Below, in pieces: positions 1 through 5,958 of a stretch of DNA of 7,924 nucleotides. Positions within the stretch are counted from its first letter, which is position 1; every line of letters starts with the position of its first letter. The stretch covers positions 1 to 7,924 of the forward strand of contig JAFWVZ010000027.1 in assembly GCA_017523605.1 (NCBI GenBank), in the 5' to 3' direction. The stretch comes from Bacillota bacterium (GTDB lineage: Bacteria; Bacillota; Clostridia; Peptostreptococcales; Anaerovoracaceae). A program made the translations under genes and the position numbers. The notes beneath the pieces are model-generated. The model saw only the letters and a program-made list of their open reading frames with translations, did not search any database and had not been told where the DNA came from.

Positions 1-900
1 GTGCGAGTTTATGTGGAAGAACTCGCGGCCCGCCGCCATGCATCCTCCCATCGCCAGCTCGTCGCCGGGGAAGGAGAGCATTACGGCGTTGTAGGTGTTT
101 CTGAGGCGCGTCATGGCTTCGTCCATGTATTTGCGCTCCGCGTCTGTGGGGGCAAGATGCTCCGTCTTTTCGTCCACGGGAACGTATTCTATGTAGATGA
201 CCAGCTTGCAGCCCTTGTCCATGAGAGTGTCCAGGAACTGCGGGGACGTTACCTCGCGTATGTTGTCCGTGGTGACTGTTATCGACGCTCCGAAGATGAG
301 GCCTTTGCTGCTGAACTTGTCTATGTTCTCCATCAGCTGATCGTAGACTCCGGCGCCTCTTCTAACGTCCGTGGCGATCTTTCCGCCTTCTATGCTGAAC
401 ACCGGAACCAGGTTTCGGCAGCGGTCGAAGAGGACGAAGTAATCGTCGTTCATGTAGGTTCCGTTTGTGAACACAGGGAAGAGTATGCTCTGCGTGTTTC
501 CTGCGCTTTCTATTACGGCTCTTCTTAAAAGGGGCTCTCCTCCGGCCAGCATTATGAAGCTAACGCCAAGGTCCTCAGCTTCCTTAAAGATGCGGTCCCA
601 GTCCTGCGCGCTAAGCTGATCTGTGGGCTCCGTGTCTTCCGTGCCTCCGGTGCAGCGCGAGTAGCAACCGGCGCAGTGCAGGTTGCAGCTGCTTGTTATG
701 CTTGCGATGAGGAATCCCGGTACGTGCAGGTCCTCCTTTTCCAGTTCCAGTCTCCGCCTGGAAGCCTTTCTGCTTGCCGCTGCGAACTTTGCCATGAAGG
801 CGCTCTCTTTAGGATCTTTAAGCGTCGCCTTAATGGTGTCCGCGATTATCTTTTCCACACCTTGCTCTATGTGTTTCTGTATGTCGAAGTTGGCTTTCAT
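1..900 (-). CDS. Radical SAM domain protein, probably with a C-terminal SPASM-like cluster domain (3' end cut by window)
   Basis: Reading the - strand from the ATG at 900 gives 300 uninterrupted codons to the window edge, so the C-terminus is missing. After a charged N-terminal segment of about 60 residues, the radical SAM cluster motif CxxxCxxC appears as CNLHCAGC (Cys72, Cys76, Cys79). It is followed by Tyr80, a GGEP motif at 120-123 after a hydrophobic strand, FTNGT at 144-148 and a FSIEG strand at 168-172, all in the normal order for a SAM-binding partial TIM barrel. Near the edge, GGCMAAGR (285-292) looks like the start of an auxiliary iron-sulfur (SPASM/twitch) region with Cys287 as a likely ligand; this part is inference. 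An in-frame TAG lies 9 nt before the ATG, and a weak Shine-Dalgarno (GGAAGA, at 911-916) lies 10 nt upstream. The family uses a 4Fe-4S cluster to cleave SAM and start radical chemistry; the substrate cannot be told from this sequence. No link to the ATPase is evident beyond divergent orientation. Confidence 0.9.
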   Translation of the reverse strand, partial: MKANFDIQKHIEQGVEKIIADTIKATLKDPKESAFMAKFAAASRKASRRRLELEKEDLHVPGFLIASITSSCNLHCAGCYSRCTGGTEDTEPTDQLSAQDWDRIFKEAEDLGVSFIMLAGGEPLLRRAVIESAGNTQSILFPVFTNGTYMNDDYFVLFDRCRNLVPVFSIEGGKIATDVRRGAGVYDQLMENIDKFSSKGLIFGASITVTTDNIREVTSPQFLDTLMDKGCKLVIYIEYVPVDEKTEHLAPTDAERKYMDEAMTRLRNTYNAVMLSFPGDELAMGGCMAAGREFFHINSH

Positions 901-950
901 CCTTGTCTATTCTTCCGGATCATTCACACTTTTATTCTTTCTGAGGCAAA

Positions 951-979
951 ATTGTAACGAAAAAAAGCGCATCCGTCAA
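951..979 (-). promoter_or_regulatory. Sigma70-like promoter for the radical SAM gene
   Basis: On the - strand a -35 box TTGACG (979 to 974) and a -10 box TACAAT (956 to 951) are separated by exactly 17 nt. Each matches the consensus at five of six positions. Transcription would start near 944, giving a leader of about 45 nt before the ATG at 900. The call rests on sequence match and position only. Confidence 0.65.
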
Positions 980-1080
980 GAACGTCCGCGTCTGTACCTG
1001 TCCGTACTGCCGGCCGGAACGCAAACGGTTGCGATCCGTCAGTTTTTTACAGATATTTGCGTTTTCTGAAAATTGAATAT

Positions 1081-1117
1081 AAAAGCATCAGGGAAAACTA
1101 AACAAAGGAATGCTTTT
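1081..1117. repeat. 8-bp inverted repeat upstream of the ATPase operon
   Basis: AAAAGCAT (1081-1088) and its exact reverse complement ATGCTTTT (1110-1117) flank a 21-nt spacer. Half-site centres are 29 bp apart, close to three helical turns, so two protein half-sites on one DNA face are possible. A weak RNA hairpin is the alternative. The repeat lies upstream of the AT-rich stretch likely to contain the operon's -10 region. A chance match in AT-rich DNA cannot be excluded. Confidence 0.4.
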
Positions 1118-1153
1118 TGCGGTCTAAAGTGTTATATTTAAATAGTTAATATT
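1117..1153 (+). promoter_or_regulatory. Probable promoter region of the V-type ATPase operon
   Basis: An AT-rich run with TATATT (1133-1138), TAAATA (1139-1144) and TAATAT (1147-1152) lies 30 to 50 nt before the subunit E start codon. The best -35-like match is TTGCGG at 1117-1122, 16 nt before TAAATA, but none of these pairings is a good consensus match. Another possible -10, TATAAA at 1078-1083, lies farther upstream. The position requires a promoter in this area; the exact boxes are uncertain. Confidence 0.3.
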
Positions 1154-1182
1154 CAAACGAAACCGAAAGGAGTAGTTACCTT

Positions 1183-1743
1183 ATGGAACTGCAGATCAAA
1201 GACCTTGTCGAATCCATAAAAAAAGAAGGTGTAGACGTTGCTAAGGCCGAAGCAGAGAACATAATCGCAGAGGCAAAGAAGAAGGCTGCGGAGATCGTGT
1301 CCAAGGCCGATTCCCAGGCAAAGCTTACCAAGGAAACATCCGAAAGGGAGATAGCCCTTCTAAAGGAGAATGCCCTTGTAAGCGCCGAGCAGGCAAAGCG
1401 CGACGCCGTTCTTTCGTTCAAGGCCGCCATCCAGTCCGAGTACGAAAAGATCCTGTCCGCAAAGGTCAGCGATTCTCTGGGAGACGAAGCTCTTGCAAAG
1501 CTTATCAAGGCTGTCCTTACAGACGAAGACGCGTCCGCGTACACCGCCGAGCTTAACAGCGTAAGCGACGGACTTAAGGCGCTTCTTGCAGACGAGATAA
1601 AGAAGGGTCTGGAGATAAAGCCTGTCAAGAACGTAAAGGCAGGATTCAGACTTGCGGCAAAGGACGGGTCCGGATATTTCGACTGCTCGGACGAGGAGAT
1701 CACCCGGATGCTGATGCCGTTCTTCAAGGACCTCAGCCTGTAA
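1183..1743 (+). CDS. atpE: V/A-type ATPase subunit E (peripheral stalk)
   Basis: This 186-residue protein matches the usual E subunit length of about 190-200. Residues 1 to about 95 are a long charged helix rich in Ala, Lys and Glu, as expected for the coiled-coil part of the peripheral stalk. The C-terminal domain ends with the family's typical pattern, a GFRLAAKDGSGYFDCSDEEI stretch at 154-173, which caps the stalk on the A/B head. The subunit holds the head still against rotor torque. The start is the ATG at 1183, with a strong Shine-Dalgarno (AAAGGAG, 1166-1172) 10 nt upstream. It is the first gene of the operon, 12 bp before the DUF2764 gene. In other V/A-ATPases E pairs with a G/H-type partner, and none is encoded here. 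The name atpE is the V-type usage, not the F-type c subunit. Confidence 0.92.
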   Translation: MELQIKDLVESIKKEGVDVAKAEAENIIAEAKKKAAEIVSKADSQAKLTKETSEREIALLKENALVSAEQAKRDAVLSFKAAIQSEYEKILSAKVSDSLGDEALAKLIKAVLTDEDASAYTAELNSVSDGLKALLADEIKKGLEIKPVKNVKAGFRLAAKDGSGYFDCSDEEITRMLMPFFKDLSL

Positions 1744-1755
1744 AGGGGGCGCGTC

Positions 1756-2277
1756 ATGGCTTCTTATTACTACCTGATATCAAGCCTGCCTACGCTTTCC
1801 GCGGACGGCGGAATGCCGTTTTCTTATGCGGAATTTCTTAAGATGTGCCAGTCTAACGTAAGCGAGGAGACTTATAAGCTCCTGGAAGGACTTACTCTTT
1901 CTTCCAAGGACGGTCCTCTTCTGGACGAGTGGGGCGCTTTCTACAACAGTCTTACGAAAGAACTTAATTCGCAGAGGAGCGCAAAGCTCGGAAAACCTTA
2001 TCCGGTGGTAACGGATAAAGAGCCGGCATCCGCGTCGGTGGCATCCGCGGCAGTCGCGGCTAAGGACCCGCTTACGGCGGAGCGCGTGCTTCTGGACTAC
2101 GAGTTCGACCAGCTGGACATGATGGTGGGTCTGCACAGTTTCGACGACTACGTGCTGTTCGGATATGCAGTAAAGCTTAAGCTTCTGGAACGCGTAAGCA
2201 GCTTCGTAAAAGAAAAAGGTAAAAAAGAATTCAACGATATTCTCAAAGGCCTGGAAGATCAGGTCACGAGCTTATAA
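1756..2277 (+). CDS. DUF2764 family protein of V-type ATPase operons (possible subunit C analogue)
   Basis: The 173-residue soluble protein starts with the family's hallmark, a YYYLISSLPTL stretch (residues 4-14). It ends with a helical region containing LLDYEFDQLDMMVG (112-125) and YAVKLKLLERV (137-147), which resembles the conserved C-terminal helices of DUF2764 proteins. Between them lies an Ala/Ser/Val-rich, probably flexible linker at about 88-103. No signal peptide or membrane segment is visible. The family is found almost only between the E and A genes of compact bacterial V-type ATPase operons such as this one. Because those operons lack a recognisable subunit C, a role as connector between rotor shaft and proteolipid ring, or as an assembly factor, is plausible; that is inference. 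The ATG at 1756 follows an AGGGGG Shine-Dalgarno (1744-1749) that directly abuts the stop codon of subunit E. Confidence 0.82.
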   Translation: MASYYYLISSLPTLSADGGMPFSYAEFLKMCQSNVSEETYKLLEGLTLSSKDGPLLDEWGAFYNSLTKELNSQRSAKLGKPYPVVTDKEPASASVASAAVAAKDPLTAERVLLDYEFDQLDMMVGLHSFDDYVLFGYAVKLKLLERVSSFVKEKGKKEFNDILKGLEDQVTSL

Positions 2278-2290
2278 CGGGGAGAGCTTT

Positions 2291-4030
2291 ATGGATATAA
2301 TCAAAGGAAAAGTAACAGGCATCAACGGAAACCTTGCCAGCGTAAGCTTTACCGGATCGATCCGCAAGAACGAGGTGGGATACATACTCGTGGAAGGCAA
2401 GCGCCTTAAGGGCGAGGTCATCCGTGTAAGCAGCGGAAGCGCAAGCATGCAGATCTACGAGATGACCAACGGCATCAAGGTGGGCGACGAAGTAGAGTTC
2501 ACCGGAGAGCTGATGAGCGTAGAACTGGGACCCGGACTCCTTACCCAGGTGTTCGACGGACTTCAGAACCCGCTTCCAAAGCTTGCGGAAAAATGCGGAT
2601 TCTTCCTGGAAAGAGGCGTTTATCTGGACCCGATCCCGAACAAGGACTGGGAGTTTACTCCTGCCGTGCAGCCGGGCGACAGCGTAGTCGCGGGCGATAC
2701 CATCGGAACGGTACCCGAGGGACTGTTCACTCACCGCATAATGGTTCCGTTCACCCTTAAGGGAAACGACTGGACAGTTAAGTCCGTAAAGGAAAAGGGC
2801 GTCTACAACGTAAGGTCCACAGTGGCAGTTCTGGAAGACCGCACAGGCAATACCAAGGAACTTTCCATGGTATTCACACAGCCGATCAAGGAGCCGGTAA
2901 AGTGCTACGAAGAGCGTCTGCATCCGGACGAACCGCTGATCACCAAGATCAGGTGCATAGACACATTCCTGCCGGTAGCCAAGGGCGGAACGTTCTGCGT
3001 TCCCGGACCTTTCGGCGCGGGCAAGACGGTACTGCAGCACCTTGAGGCCAAGAACTCCGAAGCGGACGTAGTAATAGTGGCGGCCTGCGGAGAGCGTGCC
3101 GGCGAGGTAGTAGAGATACTTAAGGAATTCCCGGAGCTGGAAGACCCCAAGACCGGAAGATCCCTCATCGAAAGGACCATAATAATCTGCAACACCTCCT
3201 CCATGCCGGTAGCCGCAAGAGAAGCTTCCTGCTACACCGCGGTAACTCTGGCCGAGTACTACAGGCAGATGGGTCTGGACGTACTGCTTCTGGCGGACTC
3301 CACCAGCCGCTGGGCTCAGGCAATGAGAGAGATGAGCGGACGTCTGGAAGAGATCCCCGGCGAAGAAGCATTCCCTGCATATCTGGACTCCACCATAGCG
3401 GCCTTCTACGAAAGAGCCGGTAAGGTGCGCCTTAAGGATGGCAGCATAGCTTCCATAACCATAGGCGGAACGGTAAGCCCGGCGGGCGGCAACTTCGAAG
3501 AGCCCGTTACCCAGGCAACGCTTAAGGTAGTAGGAGCCTTCCACGGACTGTCCAGAGAGCGTTCCGACTCCAGAAAATATCCCGCGATCCACCCCATGGA
3601 ATCGTGGTCTAAATACAAGGGCGTAGTAGACATGGACAAGGTCGAGAGGGCCCGCGCCATACTTATACGCAGTACCGAGATCAACCAGATGATGAAGGTA
3701 GTAGGCGAGGAAGGAACGTCCTCCGAGGACTACATAGTCTATCAGAAGGGCGAGCTTCTGGATGCCGTATATCTGCAGCAGAACTCCTTCGATCCCGTGG
3801 ATGCCGTAAGCGTTCCCGAAAGGCAGCGCGAGGAGTTCGAGGTGCTCTACGACGCTCTTATGTGCAAGTACGACATAAGCGACAAGAAGGAGATAAGATC
3901 CTTCTTCAACCAGCTTAGACAGGAGTTCCTGGACTGGCACGGAACGATATACAAGACCCCCGAGTACTACGCTCAGGGCGAAAAGGTCTCTGAATCCTAC
4001 AAGAGCAGAGCCGCTGTAAAGGAGGCGTAG
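2291..4030 (+). CDS. atpA: V/A-type ATPase catalytic subunit A
   Basis: This 579-residue protein is full length for the A subunit (about 580-600). An N-terminal beta-barrel (1 to about 70) is followed by the A-specific bulge (about 110-190). The nucleotide domain carries the P-loop GPFGAGKT (239-246, Lys245), the GERAGEV segment with the expected catalytic Glu268, and a Walker B strand ending LLLADS (Asp336). The conserved SRWAQAMREMSGRLEEIPGE region follows at 339-358, then a helical C-terminal domain. It binds and hydrolyses, or synthesises, ATP at the A/B interface of the cytoplasmic head. GERAGEV, in place of the archaeal GERGNE, is typical of the bacterial operon type seen here. The ATG at 2291 has a GGGGAG Shine-Dalgarno (2279-2284) 6 nt upstream. 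The gene almost lacks TTA, CTA and TCA codons and never seems to use ATT for Ile. Confidence 0.97.
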   Translation: MDIIKGKVTGINGNLASVSFTGSIRKNEVGYILVEGKRLKGEVIRVSSGSASMQIYEMTNGIKVGDEVEFTGELMSVELGPGLLTQVFDGLQNPLPKLAEKCGFFLERGVYLDPIPNKDWEFTPAVQPGDSVVAGDTIGTVPEGLFTHRIMVPFTLKGNDWTVKSVKEKGVYNVRSTVAVLEDRTGNTKELSMVFTQPIKEPVKCYEERLHPDEPLITKIRCIDTFLPVAKGGTFCVPGPFGAGKTVLQHLEAKNSEADVVIVAACGERAGEVVEILKEFPELEDPKTGRSLIERTIIICNTSSMPVAAREASCYTAVTLAEYYRQMGLDVLLLADSTSRWAQAMREMSGRLEEIPGEEAFPAYLDSTIAAFYERAGKVRLKDGSIASITIGGTVSPAGGNFEEPVTQATLKVVGAFHGLSRERSDSRKYPAIHPMESWSKYKGVVDMDKVERARAILIRSTEINQMMKVVGEEGTSSEDYIVYQKGELLDAVYLQQNSFDPVDAVSVPERQREEFEVLYDALMCKYDISDKKEIRSFFNQLRQEFLDWHGTIYKTPEYYAQGEKVSESYKSRAAVKEA

Positions 4031-4035
4031 GTCCG

Positions 4036-5331
4036 ATGCAAAAGGTATACACTAAGATAGAATCCATAGTCGGCAACGTCGTTACCGTAAGGTCCGAAGG
4101 CGTAAGGTACGGAGACATCGCCATGGTAGGCGACAGCTTCGCCAACGTCATTAAGCTGGACAAGGACATAGTTTCGCTTCAGGTATTCGCCGGCGGTCAG
4201 GGCGTAAGCACCACCGATCCGGTAAAGTTCCTGGGAAGACCCATGATGGTGTCCTTCTCCGACGCTCTTCTGGGCCGCATATTCAACGGCGCGGGCGTTC
4301 CGATCGACAAAGGACCGGAGCTTACCGGCAACATGATAACCATAGGCGGACCGTCCTTCAACCCGGCAAGGCGTATAGTCCCCAAGAAGATGATACGTAC
4401 CGGTATCCCGATGATAGACATGTTCAACACTCTGGTGGAGAGCCAGAAGCTGCCTGTGTTCTCGGTATCCGGCGAACCTTATAACCAGCTGCTGGCGCGA
4501 ATAGCGCTGCAGGCCGAGGTAGACGTCATAATCCTCGGAGGCATGGGCCTTAAGTACGATGACTACCTGGAGTTCCGCAACACCCTGGAGAAAGGCGGAG
4601 CCATGAGCCATACGGTAATGTTCGTGCACACCGCTTCGGACCCGACCGTAGAGTGCACGCTGGTACCGGACATGTCGCTTGCCGTAGCGGAGCAGTTCGC
4701 CCTTGCAGGAAAGCGAGTGCTGGTGCTCCTTACGGACATGACCAACTTCGCCAACGCGCAGAAGGAGATGGCGATAACCATGGAACAGGTACCTTCCAAC
4801 CGTGGTTATCCCGGAGACCTCTACAGCTGCCTGGCTTCGCGCTACGAAAAGGCAGTGGACATAGAGGGCGCGGGTTCCATTACCATACTCGGCGTCACCA
4901 CGATGCCGGGAGACGATGTTACCCACCCGGTACCGGACAACACCGGATACATTACAGAAGGTCAGTACTACCTTAAGGGCGGCAGGATAGAGCCGTTCGG
5001 TTCGCTGTCGCGTCTTAAGCAGAACGTAAACAGCAGCACCCGCGACGACCACCGCGCCCTTATGGACGCAATGATAAAGCTCTATGCAGCCTACAAGGAA
5101 TGCATGGAGAAGAGGTCCATGGGATTCCTCATGACAGAGTGGGACGAAAAGCTCCTGAAGTACGGCGAGCTCTTCGAATCCAGACTTATGGACCTGAGCG
5201 TGAACATTCCTCTGGAAGAGGCTCTGGATCTTGGCTGGGAGATACTCGCGGAGTGCTTCGAGCCCAACGAGACAGGTCTTAAGACCGCGCTCATAAAGGA
5301 AAGATGGCCCAAGAAGGACGCTATTGCTTAG
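4036..5331 (+). CDS. atpB: V/A-type ATPase subunit B (regulatory, non-catalytic)
   Basis: The 431-residue protein has the F1/V1 nucleotide-binding fold but a degenerate P-loop, SVSGEPYNQL (143-152), with no Walker Lys. This is the normal state for subunit B and not a defect. It keeps the LLTDMTNFANAQKEM segment (231-245), the SNRGYPGDLYS segment (254-264) and SLSRL (323-327). Arg326 there is the expected arginine finger reaching into the A-subunit active site. B alternates with A to form the A3B3 head. Its start lies 5 bp after the stop of A; a full AAAGGAGG Shine-Dalgarno (4018-4025), 10 nt before the ATG, is embedded in the last codons of A. Ile is mainly ATA. Confidence 0.96.
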   Translation: MQKVYTKIESIVGNVVTVRSEGVRYGDIAMVGDSFANVIKLDKDIVSLQVFAGGQGVSTTDPVKFLGRPMMVSFSDALLGRIFNGAGVPIDKGPELTGNMITIGGPSFNPARRIVPKKMIRTGIPMIDMFNTLVESQKLPVFSVSGEPYNQLLARIALQAEVDVIILGGMGLKYDDYLEFRNTLEKGGAMSHTVMFVHTASDPTVECTLVPDMSLAVAEQFALAGKRVLVLLTDMTNFANAQKEMAITMEQVPSNRGYPGDLYSCLASRYEKAVDIEGAGSITILGVTTMPGDDVTHPVPDNTGYITEGQYYLKGGRIEPFGSLSRLKQNVNSSTRDDHRALMDAMIKLYAAYKECMEKRSMGFLMTEWDEKLLKYGELFESRLMDLSVNIPLEEALDLGWEILAECFEPNETGLKTALIKERWPKKDAIA

Positions 5332-5340
5332 GAGAGCTTA

Positions 5341-5958
5341 ATGGCTAACGTCAAACTCACTAAAAATGAATTAAAGACGCAGAAGGACCATCTTAAGCAG
5401 TACCAGCGCTACCTTCCCACTCTGCAGCTTAAAAAGCAGCAGCTCCAGACCGTCATTATGAAGGTGAAGGCGGAGTACGAAAAGGTGGAGGAGCAGCGCA
5501 GAGGCGTGGTATCCGGTCTGGACGACTGGATAGCAGTGTTCGGAGAGAACCAAGGCTTTGCGGACGATCACAAGATCCAGCTGCTTGTGCAGCCGGACCG
5601 CGTGGAGTATACCACGGAGAACATCGCCGGCGTGGAGGTCCCCAACTTCAGGGAACTTACGTTTAAGGACGTGGAGTACAGCGTGGACGAGTACCCGCTG
5701 TGGGTGGACTACGCTGTGGTAAAGCTTCGCGACATAGCAAGGCTGGACGCTCTCTGCAAGACGCTCGCGACTCAGGAAGAACTGCTGGAGAAGGAGCTCA
5801 GGAGCACCTCGCAGCGCGTAAATCTGTTCGAAAAGGTAAAGATACCCGAAGCCAAGGAGAACATACGCGTAATAGAGGTCTATCTGGGCGACCAGCAGAC
5901 TGCTGCCGTGGTCCGCGGCAAGATAGCAAAGAAAAAACTTACGGAGGCCGCCAAATGA
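5341..5958 (+). CDS. atpD: V/A-type ATPase subunit D (central stalk)
   Basis: This 205-residue protein is of normal length for subunit D (about 200-220). Its N-terminal helix (about 4-60, rich in Lys, Gln and Leu) and C-terminal helix (about 125-200) would form the antiparallel coiled coil that turns inside the A3B3 head. The family signature before the C-terminal helix is present as STSQRVNLFEKVKIP (155-169). The ATG at 5341 is preceded by GGAG (5331-5334), whose first base is the last base of the TAG ending subunit B, so termination and re-initiation are likely coupled. The partner shaft subunit F is not encoded next to it, unlike in archaeal-style operons. Confidence 0.94.
   Translation: MANVKLTKNELKTQKDHLKQYQRYLPTLQLKKQQLQTVIMKVKAEYEKVEEQRRGVVSGLDDWIAVFGENQGFADDHKIQLLVQPDRVEYTTENIAGVEVPNFRELTFKDVEYSVDEYPLWVDYAVVKLRDIARLDALCKTLATQEELLEKELRSTSQRVNLFEKVKIPEAKENIRVIEVYLGDQQTAAVVRGKIAKKKLTEAAK

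Larger units (their letters stand above)
901..1182. other. Divergent intergenic control region
   Basis: This 282-bp stretch separates two genes pointing away from each other and must carry both promoters. It has a GC-rich core (about 966-1040) between AT-rich flanks. The core holds the palindrome CCGGCCGG (1010-1017) and a small possible hairpin, CGCAA/TTGCG with a 4-nt loop (1020-1033). The AT-rich right half holds an 8-bp inverted repeat and the probable operon promoter, listed separately. I see no convincing gene, riboswitch or tRNA here. Open frames across it are overrun from the antisense of the radical SAM gene. Confidence 0.7.

Noticed and set aside
971..1041. Direct repeat ATCCGTCA at 971-978 and 1034-1041
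   Set aside because: One 8-bp match in about 280 bp is expected by chance fairly often, and the flanks do not extend it convincingly.
1020..1048. Possible rho-independent terminator or attenuator (CGCAA/TTGCG stem followed by a T run)
   Set aside because: The stem is only 5 bp and the T run begins 9 nt after it; an alternative ACGG/CCGT stem is only 4 bp. No gene ends here on either strand.
676..1069. Small + strand open frames crossing the start of the radical SAM gene
   Set aside because: They are mostly antisense to the radical SAM N-terminus, lack ribosome binding sites and show no recognisable protein features.
2264..3940. 558-codon open frame antisense to subunit A
   Set aside because: It is in exact codon register with a well-supported catalytic gene, is rich in Tyr, His and Arg in the way of antisense artefacts, and is explained by absence of TTA, CTA and TCA codons.
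4438..4501. Loss of the Walker A lysine in subunit B
   Set aside because: A degenerate P-loop is normal in the non-catalytic B subunit, so this is not an inactivating mutation.
5700..5954. Longer reading of subunit I starting at 5700 (702 residues)
   Set aside because: The extra 85 codons lie inside subunit D in another frame, and the family N-terminus and Shine-Dalgarno fit the ATG at 5955.
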